The notes below the pieces were generated by a model. That model was not told the origin of the DNA and ran no database searches. It worked only from the letters and a program-made list of their open reading frames with translations. A stretch of 43,558 nt of DNA from Verrucomicrobiota bacterium (GTDB lineage: Bacteria > Verrucomicrobiota > Verrucomicrobiia > Limisphaerales > UBA9464): assembly GCA_016871805.1 (NCBI GenBank), contig VHCG01000035.1:1-43558 (forward strand). The letters are read 5' to 3'. Below are positions 27,117-36,000 of this stretch, in pieces. The first letter of the stretch is position 1, and every line of letters starts with the position of its first letter. The position numbers and the translations under genes are program-made.

Positions 27117-28636
27117 CGATCCATCCGATCCATAGCCAGCAGGGACAGCCTGGTCGTCGGGGGTTCGTCCTGCTCGCCGTCCTTGTCTTCATTCTGCTGA
27201 TCTCAATGGTGACGGTCAGTCTGCTGTTCCGGAACCGGGCCGAAGAGACCGCCTCTGCCGCCAGTGGCAGCCTGGAACAGTCGTGGTCGGCCGCGTTCAG
27301 CGGAGTGCAGCAGGCCCTTGAGATGGCGTCGGCGGTACGGAGCGGGGCCATGGACTGGGCGGACAACCCTTCGGTCTTCCGGGAACGGCTCGTCTTCGAG
27401 GATGGTTCTGACCGCTGGTTCTTCAGCGTGTTCTCACCGGGCGATAGCGAGTCCACAACGGATGTCCGGTTTGGTCTTACGGACCTCGCCTCCCGGATCA
27501 ACCTCAATCAGCCCGGCGGTGCAGACCTGGCCAAGGTTCCCCGCATGACCCCGGAGATGGTGCAATTTCTCAGGGCACGACTCGGCCAGGCTCTCCCACC
27601 AGCCTTGGCCGTTGCGGAATCCACCCCCGAATCCCCTGGCGATCCGATCCCGAACGCGATGGCGGATCCGGATGCGCCCATGGGGTCGTCCACCAACGCC
27701 CTTCCGGGTCCTGTCCTCCGCAGGATCGGTCGAATCGACGCCGTCGAGGACCTCCTCGACACCCCGGGCCTCTCCGCGGAACTCCTGCTGGGCGAGGATA
27801 CCAATCTCAACGGGCGCCTCGATCCGAACGAGGACGATGGCGACGAGAGGCCGCCCGGGGACAATCGGGATGGGCGCCTGGACCATGGAATGGCCCAGTA
27901 TTTCACCGTAGGTTCGACGGATCCGGATCTGACCGCAGAGGGCAAACCTCGCCTCGACATCAACCAGGCCAGTCTTGTCCTGCTGGAAAAGGGTCTCCCC
28001 CCCGGGTTTACGAACTACCTCGCGGCGCTTCAACGCACCAACCGTCGCCTCACCCATCCGGTCGACGCCCTGGAGGATGTCGTGCGAACGACGGATGAAT
28101 CCGGTGCCCCGATCGAGATTCCCTCGGGCATCACCCGCGAGGAACTGCCGCGGTTGCTGGATCTGTTCACGGTTCGGAGCTCCGGAAAGACGGCTGCCCG
28201 GGAGGGTCTCATCAACCTCAACACGGCGAGTTCCATCGTCCTCGCCACCCTGCTGGGAATGGATCTCCCCACCGCTGAATCCATCGTGGCCGCCCGGGAG
28301 GGACTCCGCGAGGAACAGCGGTCAACGCCGGCTTGGCTCCTCACCGAGGGCATTCTCGATCTGCCGAAATTCAAGGCCGTCGTGCCGCATCTGACCACCC
28401 GGGCCTACCAGTTTCGCTTCCACGTCATCGGATACGCCCTGCCGTCTGGCCGATATCGGGTCCTAGAGGCCGAGGTGGACGTCTCGGGGGAGACTCCAGT
28501 CGTCACCCGCCTCCGGGATCTCACCCGGCTGGGACTTCCCTTCAATCTTTTGCCCGAGACACTGGAACAATCCCCCCCGGCCGGGGCACACTGGGCGCCT
28601 CGATCCGGACCCAGCACGAAACGCATCCATGGCTGA
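27104..28636 (+). CDS. gspK: T2SS minor pseudopilin GspK
   Basis: GspK is the largest pseudopilin and caps the tip with GspI and GspJ. The 510-residue product has RRG/FVLLAVLVFILLISMVTVSLLF, a peptidase site without Glu at +5, as is usual for GspK. The globular part shows DLASRINLNQPGG, an insert with a possible calcium loop (DTNLNGRLDPNEDDGDE), and two helix-hairpin-type blocks: RLDINQASLVLLEKGLPPGF and LINLNTASSIVLATLLGMD. No start codon lies between 27104 and the hydrophobic segment, so ATG 27104, inside a repeat unit, or a codon upstream (GTG 27026) must be used. I see no Shine-Dalgarno before 27104. It overlaps gspL by 8 bases. Confidence 0.9.
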   Translation: MTWPPIHPIHSQQGQPGRRGFVLLAVLVFILLISMVTVSLLFRNRAEETASAASGSLEQSWSAAFSGVQQALEMASAVRSGAMDWADNPSVFRERLVFEDGSDRWFFSVFSPGDSESTTDVRFGLTDLASRINLNQPGGADLAKVPRMTPEMVQFLRARLGQALPPALAVAESTPESPGDPIPNAMADPDAPMGSSTNALPGPVLRRIGRIDAVEDLLDTPGLSAELLLGEDTNLNGRLDPNEDDGDERPPGDNRDGRLDHGMAQYFTVGSTDPDLTAEGKPRLDINQASLVLLEKGLPPGFTNYLAALQRTNRRLTHPVDALEDVVRTTDESGAPIEIPSGITREELPRLLDLFTVRSSGKTAAREGLINLNTASSIVLATLLGMDLPTAESIVAAREGLREEQRSTPAWLLTEGILDLPKFKAVVPHLTTRAYQFRFHVIGYALPSGRYRVLEAEVDVSGETPVVTRLRDLTRLGLPFNLLPETLEQSPPAGAHWAPRSGPSTKRIHG

Positions 28637-30278
28637 CCGCACACAGCTGATCGAAGGGCTTCTGAAACGGTTCGGTCTCCGAAGGGAACCCCGAACTAGG
28701 ATGCCCTCCCAGGTCACCGCGCTCGACCTCGAGGGGCTCACCCTCCGGGTGGTCCAGGCGCGCGCGCGCGGGGCGATCGGACAGGTCGTGTCGGGTGTCC
28801 TCGATCTGGCGCCGGAGGCCGATCGGAACGACCCCGCCATCATGGGTGCGGCGCTGAGACGGACGCTGAACCGGCTCGGAATCCGAACCACTTCCGTTGT
28901 GATGGGAGTGCCCCGGGCGCGGGTTGTCCTGAGGACCCTGACGGTCCCGGAAATCGGCCGCGTGGATGAACTGGCTTCGCTGGTCCACTTCCAGGTCGCC
29001 AAGGACCTGCCCTTCCGTCGGGAGGACGCGGTCATCGACTTCCGGGTCCTGCGTCGGATCGTGGCGACGACTGAGACTCCCATGGAGAAGGAGACCATCC
29101 TGGCGCCTGAGGGTGCTGGAGCAACCAAGGTGGAGGTGCTGGCGGCCGTGGTGCGGCAGGACGAGGTCGACTCATACCAGAGGCTTGCCGAAGCGGCCGG
29201 GTTTCGACTGGTGGGGCTCGGATTGCTCCCCGATGCCAACGCCCGGTGCATCCAGGCCTGTCGGCTCGAGGCCTCGCAGGATGCCACGGCCCTGGTGACA
29301 ATCCGGCCCGAAGAGGTCGGCATCGACATCGTGGCGGACGGGGCCCTTCGCTTCAGCCGCGGGGGTGCGCTCCGCCCGTCCGGCGACACGGTGTCCTCCG
29401 ACAGCTGGGTCGGTTCAGCTGCCATCGAGGTGGTTCGCACCCTCCATAGCTATGGCGGCATGGGGATCGAAGCCCCCATTGGCCGCATCCTGGTCGCCGG
29501 ATGCACCGGACAGGAAGCCGCGGTGGTCGAGGCGTTGGCGTCACGGACTCCGACGCCCTGCACGGTGCTCGATCCTGGAACTGCCCTCGAGCTTCCCGCA
29601 GATCTTCACAAGGAATCCGCCGGTGCGGTGGCGCCGATCGGACTCGCCCTCGGCGTCGGGGATGCCGACGGACTCCCACTCGATTTCGTCAACCCGAAGC
29701 GCCCTGCTGTACCGCGGGACTATCGACGCCTCGCCCTACTGGGCGGCACCGCGGCTGTGGTGGTTCTTCTGGTGGGCGTCCTCGGAACCCGGTCGTGGCT
29801 GCTCAACCGCCGCAACGCCGTCCTGCGGGCGGTCAATGCCGAGCTGGCCGATGCCGAGAAGAAACGACCGGTTTACCAGAAGCTCACCCGCCAGACTGCC
29901 GTCGTGGAGGACTGGGTCCGTGGAGAACGGGACTGGCTCGACCACTATGCCTATCTGACCTCGGTGTTGCCTCCCAGCGAGGAGATCTACCTAGGCTCCA
30001 TCGCTGTCACCGGCCAGAACGCCATCCGCCTCGCTGTCCAGGCCCGCAGTGGCGAGACGCTGGCCCGGTTGGAGAAGCAGCTCGTCGCCGCCGGATACGA
30101 GGTCAAACCCATCGCGATCACTCCGGGAGCCGACCGCTTCGGCTACGAGTTCCGCTCCAACGTGGAGGTCCTGGTTCCCGCCAAGCTCAAGATTGATCTC
30201 CACAAGGTGAAGCCATCCGCGCGGCCCATCGACGACGTGTCCCTCGACACCGCCGCCCGGAAGAAAGGAGTCCAGTGA
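28629..30278 (+). CDS. gspL: T2SS inner-membrane platform protein GspL (PilM-PilN type)
   Basis: GspL links the cytoplasmic ATPase GspE to the periplasmic platform. The 549 residues start with a PilM-like actin-fold domain (about 25-360): VTALDLEGLTLRVVQAR, SVVMGVPRARVVLRTLTVPE, FQVAKDLPFRREDAVIDF and LVAGCTGQEAAVVEAL. One membrane helix follows near 375-398 (LALLGGTAAVVVLLVGVLGT). A PilN-like periplasmic part comes next, a coiled coil, then a ferredoxin-like domain (ETLARLEKQLVAAGYEVK). The order is that of GspL. It overlaps gspK by 8 bases and gspM by 4 (GTGA), so the three are coupled. Confidence 0.88.
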   Translation: MADRTQLIEGLLKRFGLRREPRTRMPSQVTALDLEGLTLRVVQARARGAIGQVVSGVLDLAPEADRNDPAIMGAALRRTLNRLGIRTTSVVMGVPRARVVLRTLTVPEIGRVDELASLVHFQVAKDLPFRREDAVIDFRVLRRIVATTETPMEKETILAPEGAGATKVEVLAAVVRQDEVDSYQRLAEAAGFRLVGLGLLPDANARCIQACRLEASQDATALVTIRPEEVGIDIVADGALRFSRGGALRPSGDTVSSDSWVGSAAIEVVRTLHSYGGMGIEAPIGRILVAGCTGQEAAVVEALASRTPTPCTVLDPGTALELPADLHKESAGAVAPIGLALGVGDADGLPLDFVNPKRPAVPRDYRRLALLGGTAAVVVLLVGVLGTRSWLLNRRNAVLRAVNAELADAEKKRPVYQKLTRQTAVVEDWVRGERDWLDHYAYLTSVLPPSEEIYLGSIAVTGQNAIRLAVQARSGETLARLEKQLVAAGYEVKPIAITPGADRFGYEFRSNVEVLVPAKLKIDLHKVKPSARPIDDVSLDTAARKKGVQ

Positions 30279-31276
30279 ACCAGCGCGAGAAACTCCTTAC
30301 GGGCCTGGTTGGTGGCATCGTGGTCCTCTTCGTCGTGGGCTTCGGGTTCCGATGGGTGTTTCTGTCTCCCCTGAAGGAGGTGGACAAGAGGATCGCCATT
30401 GCCCGGGAAAGCCTGGGGAAGATCCAGGCCGAGCGTCGGAACTACTTCGCCGCCGAGGACCGGCTCAAACAGATCACCCGCACCTCCTTTGCCGACAGCG
30501 TCGACCAGGCGAGTGCGCGGTCTGGGGAAATGCTGACGAAGCAGATCACCGCGGCAGGACTGGAGGAGGCCGATTTCACCCGCCTGCCCGTGGGCCCTCG
30601 CAAGCTCCGAGGCGCCAGTGAGATCGGCTGGAACGTCCAGGGCGATGGCCCCCTGACCAACGTCGTCAACCTGCTCTTCCTCCTCAACCACTCCCCGTGG
30701 CTACATCGTACCGAGAACCTGTCGGTATCGATCGGCGATCGGCCCGGCGTGGTCCGGGTTCGATTCCGATATCTGACCCTTGTGATGGATCCGGCACCCG
30801 ATGTAGAACGTGCCAACTTGGTGCCGTCCCTCACACTCGAGTCCCCGGAGCGCCATCTCCTCAACAGCATCGTTTCTCGGGATCTCCTGCGGCCCTACAT
30901 CAAGCGGCCGCCCGAGAAGCCTCAGCCGGGTCAACCTGCTCCGGCGCCCTCCAAGCCTGGAGTGCCACCTGGCCCCGAAATCTTCCGCGTGGTGTCCCTC
31001 TCGGAGTGGAACGGAGAACCGGAGATCCACATCCGCGATCTGGCCGCCCAGAAGACGGTCCGGTATCGCGTGGGCGAGGAACTGGCGGGAGGCCGCATCG
31101 CCCAGGTCGACTACCGTCCGATGCCCATGCCGGGCAACTCGCTGCTCGTCTCCCATAGCCGGCTTATCCTCCAGATGGAGGACGGCTACTGGGCGGTTGA
31201 GCGGGGTAGGACCCTGGCCGAGAAGCGGCGCCTCGCCCCCGACGAGCTTCCCGAAACGCTCGCGAAGAAACCCTGA
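30275..31276 (+). CDS. gspM: T2SS platform protein GspM with GspC/PilP-like C-terminus
   Basis: The start is GTG 30275, preceded by AAAGGAG at 30264-30270 and overlapping the gspL stop. The 333-residue product has one N-terminal membrane helix (LVGGIVVLFVVGFGFRWVFL) and a coiled coil with a PilO/GspM ferredoxin-like domain to about residue 185. After a Pro-rich linker (PPEKPQPGQPAPAPSKPGVPP) comes a beta-rich C-terminal domain. It reads FRVVSLSEWNGEPEIHIRD, KTVRYRVGEELAGGRIAQVD and HSRLILQMEDGYWAVERG, resembling the HR domain of GspC or PilP that contacts the secretin N0 domain. A normal GspM is about half this length. The extra domain could replace the missing gspC (inference). Confidence 0.78.
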   Translation: MNQREKLLTGLVGGIVVLFVVGFGFRWVFLSPLKEVDKRIAIARESLGKIQAERRNYFAAEDRLKQITRTSFADSVDQASARSGEMLTKQITAAGLEEADFTRLPVGPRKLRGASEIGWNVQGDGPLTNVVNLLFLLNHSPWLHRTENLSVSIGDRPGVVRVRFRYLTLVMDPAPDVERANLVPSLTLESPERHLLNSIVSRDLLRPYIKRPPEKPQPGQPAPAPSKPGVPPGPEIFRVVSLSEWNGEPEIHIRDLAAQKTVRYRVGEELAGGRIAQVDYRPMPMPGNSLLVSHSRLILQMEDGYWAVERGRTLAEKRRLAPDELPETLAKKP

Positions 31277-31689
31277 GCCGGATGCCCCTCACCATGCCCT
31301 CATCCCTGGCAAAAGAACCTGCTGGCGCCGATACAGCTGGTGTCGCTGTTGGGTCCATTGATGCCGTGGGTTCTGGTGGGTGCTGCAGTGCCCTGCAGCA
31401 CTGGGTGCGCCAGCACCCACCCAACCCCGGTGCAGCCTCTGACACGAGCCTCAGTGACTCTGAACACCAGATTTCTGTTCACGCCTCCACTGGAGACACT
31501 CCTAGCATCCAGGTGCTGCAGGGCACTGCAGCACCCACCCTTCCAGCGCTCCGCGCTGGGTCTTTGTCACTCCGCTCTCTGCTCATGGCTCTCCGTCCTC
31601 CGCTCTTCCGGGTGAATAAACCCGGACACCCCCCCCATCTCCAACCCGGTTTGCAGGACGTACTTTTCCGACTCTCGTTTTCTGTTCCT
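31277..31689. promoter_or_regulatory. Hairpin-rich leader upstream of the giant secretin gene
   Basis: This 413-base gap holds a cluster of perfect hairpins. A 27-base inverted repeat pairs 31375-31401 with 31513-31539, and each arm itself contains GTGCTGCAG-TGCC-CTGCAGCAC or its complement. Further stems are TGGGTGC/GCACCCA (31402-31419), CCAGCGC/GCGCTGG (31543-31559) and CCGGGT/ACCCGG (31608-31625). None is followed by a run of T, so none is a typical terminator. They may be REP-type elements or RNA structures affecting gspD expression. The gspD frame is open through here but encodes no protein-like sequence before the signal peptide at 31690. Confidence 0.55.
31375..31539. repeat. 27-bp inverted repeat with palindromic arms
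   Basis: Arms 31375-31401 and 31513-31539 are exact reverse complements, 111 bases apart. Each arm folds by itself (9-base stem, 4-base loop), so the pair looks like a REP doublet in opposite orientations. Confidence 0.9.
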
Positions 31690-33087
31690 ATGATCCGCCC
31701 GTTCCTTCTCGGAGCCGTCCTGTCCACGGCCCCCCACCTCCTCGCCCAGGACGCCGCCAAGTCCAATGCCCCCTCCGCCGGTCCGGAGGTCGTGGTCCGT
31801 GGGAACGCCCTGGCCACGCCTGTCGCCGCCGCGCCCCGGAACATCCGGTTCCAGTTCGATGGCATCCCGTACACCGACGTCATTGAGCGCTTCGCCCAAA
31901 TGGCGGGGAAGCCCCTGCTGTCCGACACCAACGTCGTCGGCACGCTTACCTACGATGATCCCAACGCCTACACCTACACCGAGGCGCTCGACACGCTGAA
32001 CCTGATGTTGGCGATGAAGGGTGTGATGCTGCTCGAGGACGGCAACAACCTCCGGGTGGTCCCTTTCAAGAACCTCCAGGCGATGCCCCTGCGGATCCTG
32101 CGCGGGACCGAACCCGCCACGGATGTGCGACCCAACGAGGTTGTCACGGTGGTGCTGGATTCGAAGAACCTCGATTCCAAGGAAATCACCGAATCCATCC
32201 TGCCGATGTTGTCCCAGGCCGGATCGGTTGCCCCCCTGGGTCGGGGCAGGGGACTTATCGTCACCGATCGCCTCGCCAACATCCAGCGGGTTAAATCCCT
32301 CCTCGCCACCATCGGATCCGAGCAGGCCGCCGAGCGGAATATGCGCAGCTACACGCTCATCAATGCCTCGGGTGCGATCGTCTCCGATCTGCTCAACCGC
32401 ACCTTCGGTGTGTCCACCGCGCCGAAGCGGACCTCCTACAACCCGAATACCAAGGCGATGGAGGTTCTACCCACGGATCCCAACGACTATATCACCTCGG
32501 TCTATGACGAGGCCTCCCGCACCCTGGTGCTGTTTGGGCCCACCGAACGCCTCGAGCTGGCCGAGGAGCTAATCAACAAATTCGAGCAGAAGGAAGGCGC
32601 CGCAGGGGATGTCCGCATCTACAACCCGCAGACTATCAGGGCCGAGGAACTCGCCACCATGATCCGCCAGGCAATCCCCGGTGTTGCGGCCTCGGGTGAG
32701 AGCGGATCGGCGGCAGCCACCAAGGCACGTGTCATTGCCGACAACGCCCAGAATCGTCTCATCGTCGCCGCGCCGTTGCCGGGTCAGCTCGATCAGATCG
32801 AGCAGCTCATCACCCGGGTCGACAAGGGGCTCGTCGGAGCCGACGGCCTTGCCCGCGAAAACACCCCGGTGCCCAACAAGGCCCAGGCGGTCCAGCTCAC
32901 CCGCATCTTCCGCCCGCGGGCCACCGAGGCCACCAACGTCACCACCATCCTGCGCCAGGCCCTCACCCGGAGGGAGAAGACGGGCCAGGTGGTCACCACC
33001 GCCAGCGGGGCACCTTCGACCCCGGCAGCCAGAGCGTCGTCGTCACCGGCACACCGACGGACCTCCAGACCGCGGCGGACATCGTAG
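31690..33087 (+). CDS. gspD: Giant GspD secretin, part 1: signal peptide, N0 and first modules
   Basis: The gene is read from ATG 31690, because MIRPFLLGAVLSTAPHLLAQ is a signal peptide; the frame is open upstream to 31282 without protein-like content. Residues about 50-125 form the N0 (STN-like) domain: IRFQFDGIPYTDVIERFAQM, AGKPLLSDTNVVGTLTY, EALDTLNLMLAMKGVMLLED and LRVVPFKN. In other T2SS this domain docks the GspC HR domain. Modules 1-3 follow, each ending in a strand-turn-helix such as LIVTDRLANIQRVKSLLATI, LVLFGPTERLELAEELI and LIVAAPLPGQLDQIEQLI. The frame fails inside module 4, at the G run 33007-33010. One more G there restores TASGGTFDPGSQSVVVTG. Codons from about 33010 to 33087 are out of frame. 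Confidence 0.85.
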   Translation: MIRPFLLGAVLSTAPHLLAQDAAKSNAPSAGPEVVVRGNALATPVAAAPRNIRFQFDGIPYTDVIERFAQMAGKPLLSDTNVVGTLTYDDPNAYTYTEALDTLNLMLAMKGVMLLEDGNNLRVVPFKNLQAMPLRILRGTEPATDVRPNEVVTVVLDSKNLDSKEITESILPMLSQAGSVAPLGRGRGLIVTDRLANIQRVKSLLATIGSEQAAERNMRSYTLINASGAIVSDLLNRTFGVSTAPKRTSYNPNTKAMEVLPTDPNDYITSVYDEASRTLVLFGPTERLELAEELINKFEQKEGAAGDVRIYNPQTIRAEELATMIRQAIPGVAASGESGSAAATKARVIADNAQNRLIVAAPLPGQLDQIEQLITRVDKGLVGADGLARENTPVPNKAQAVQLTRIFRPRATEATNVTTILRQALTRREKTGQVVTTASGAPSTPAARASSSPAHRRTSRPRRTS

Positions 33088-36000
33088 CGCAGCTCGAGAC
33101 TGGAACATCGCAGCCGACGCAACTCATCACCCGGTTCATCGAGGTTGGATCCCCCGAGGAGGCGCGTCGCATCCAGCCACTCGTCGAACAGCTCTACAAG
33201 AATCAGACCGCCGATGGGTCCACCTCGAGCGTTGCCCACGCCAAGATCCTTTCCGACACCCAGACCGGTCGCCTTATCGTCACCGCCAGCGCCGATCATC
33301 TGAGGCGCATCGAGGATCTCGTCACCCAGCTCCAGGCCGACAAGCCGCTGGTCAAGGCCCGCGATCTTCGCGTCATCCCGCTCAAGCACACCCGAACCGA
33401 GATTGCCCTACCCCAGATCCAGAGTCTCGTGAACGAACGGATGGCCGATCGTCGGTTCTCCAGTCTGCCCAAGCCGTCCATCGTGGCTGATGCCGCCAAC
33501 AACCGGCTCCTCGTCACAGCGACCGCCGATCAGCTTAAGGAAATTGATGCGGTCGTCGACATCGTCGACACCCAACCCGCCCAGACCGAGCGAGAACTAG
33601 CCGTCCTGCCGCTCCAGGCCAAGCCCGCCGCCGAGGTCCTCCCGCTCGTCACCCAGCTCCTGGGTCAGCTCACCACGCAGGGAAGTCCGACCCCGACCAT
33701 CATGGCGGATCCCACGGGCAAGCAGCTGATCGTGCTGGCCACGTCGAAGGACCAAGACCGGATCCGCACGCTTGTGAAACAGTTCGATGTTTCCCCGGCG
33801 ACCGCCGCGCCGCGGCAGTTCAAGGACGTTGAGCTCTATGGACGGACCACCACCGAGTTTACCCCGCTCGTCCAACAGCTCTACCAGGAACAGCTCCGTG
33901 GCCAGCCGGAACCCGCCGGCGGCGCTGCCACCCTTCTGTCCGAGACCAAGAACAACCGGATCATGGTGAGCGGCAGCGATCGCGAGATTGCACGCGTCGA
34001 GGCCATCATCCGCCAGCTCGATCCCGCCGAACGTAAGACGGACCGCGACGAGACTAGTGTGATCCGCCTCCGTTCGGCCTCCGCCGCCGAACTCGCCGGC
34101 CTGGTCGACAAGAGCCTCAACGCTCAGACCCAGCAGGTGAAGGTCCTTACGGACGCCCGCAGCAACAGCCTTGTCGTCACCGGACCGGCCGCGGCGGTAG
34201 AGGCCGCCGCCAAGATGATCCAGCAGCTCGACAGCCGACCCGAGTCGGGCCCGCGCGAGATGCGGATCATCGAGCTGAAGTCCGCCGATGCCCGGGCGCT
34301 TGAGACCACCGTTGCCACCTTGTTTGAGGATCTCATGAAGGATCAGCGGGGCGCCAACTACGTCGCCTCCGCGAAGATCACCGCCGACCCCGTCTCCAAC
34401 CGTCTCATCACCACCGGTGATGCGACCGACCTCGAGATCATCGCCGGCATTGTCAATCGCCTCGACAACAGCCCGCAGCAGGCTCTGGGCACCCGGGTGT
34501 TCAAGCTCAACCAGGCCGACGCCGAATTGATGGCCCCAATCGTGGCCAGCGCCATGACCCGTTTCGACCAACGCGGACAGCCAGTCAAACGCGTCTCCAT
34601 TACCGTCGATGAGAAGTCCAACTCCCTCATCGTCTCCGGCTCCCGGACTGATCTCCAGGATGTCGAGTCCGTCATCGAAAAGCTCGACAGCGGGGAATCC
34701 TCCCAGGTGCCCCAGACGCTCAAGATCCTTGAGGTGAAGGGGGATCCCGACGCCCTCGCGGCGCTCATCAACAAGTCGGTTGCTGCCCAGAATCCGGGAC
34801 GCAACATAGCCGGCCTTTTCACTCTAACGCCCGACCCCAGCAACAAGCGCCTGATCGTCTTCGCATCCCCCACGATGCTCGCCCAGGTCGAGTCGCTCGT
34901 CGCGACGCTGGATGCCCGACCCGACCAAGGGGCGCGCGAGCTCCATCCAGTCGCCATCAAGAACGCCACCCCTTCCGAGCTTCTTCCCCGGGTCCAGCAG
35001 ATCTACGCGGAGCAGTCCCAGGGCAAGACCCTGAAGCCGGCCACACTGTATCCCGACGCCGCCGGCAACCGGATCCTCGTCCAGGGCACGTCGGAGCAGG
35101 CCGAGGCGGTCCGACAGATCGCCACCACCCTCGAAAGCGAACCCAAACCCAGCCGCGAGTCCAAGGTCTTCGACCTCGGCAAGCTCTCCGAGGCCCAGCG
35201 GCTAATGCCGCTCATCCAACAACTGTACCGCGACCAGTTGTCGAGCACCCCCCAGCTCGGCAGCCCCGATGCCCAGATCGTGAGTGACGGCAAGACGGGG
35301 CGGCTGCTCGTCAGTGCGCGCGCAGACCAGCTGCCGATCCTCGAGGGAATCATCCAACGCCTCCAGTCCCCGGCCACCACCGGCACCAGTGCCCGTGAAA
35401 CCCGCACTGTCGAGATGGGCAGCAGCACCGAGGCGAGCCGGCTGGTGCCGCTCATCCAGCAGCTGTACCAGGACCGCTGGAAGGATCGACTCGACACCGA
35501 TCCGGCCGATGCCCAGATCCTCGCCGATCCCCGCAACGGGCGCCTCATCCTCACCGGCAAGCCGGAGCATCTCACCCAGATCGAGGCGATCATCCAGCAG
35601 ATCGGGCCGATCAGGACCGGTGCCGGCACCCGGCAGACCCGGATCATCGACCTGACCACCGCTAGCGCCGTGGAGCTGTCCAGCACCGTTCGCACCCTCT
35701 ACCTCGAGGAAGCCAAGGGCCGCCTCGGGAACCAGCCTCCCGACACCGTCCTGACTCCCGATCCGGGTGGAAACCGGTTGATCGTGGTGGGCGACACCAA
35801 TGAGCTCGCCGTCGTCGAACGCCTCGTTGCAGAGCTCGACAAGGTCAGCAGCCAGAGCGCCTCCGCCCGCGTCTTCAAGATCAAGTCGGCCGATCCCGAA
35901 AAGGTGGCGGAGATCCTCAACACCTCTCTGGTCCGGTATGACGCCTACGGGCGTCCCCAGAAGCGGTCCACCGTATCGGTCGACCCCAAGACCCGGACCC

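Noticed and set aside
31282..31689. N-terminal extension of gspD from 31282
   Set aside because: The in-frame sequence runs through the hairpin elements and gives Ala/Gly/Pro-rich filler. A proper signal peptide begins at 31690.
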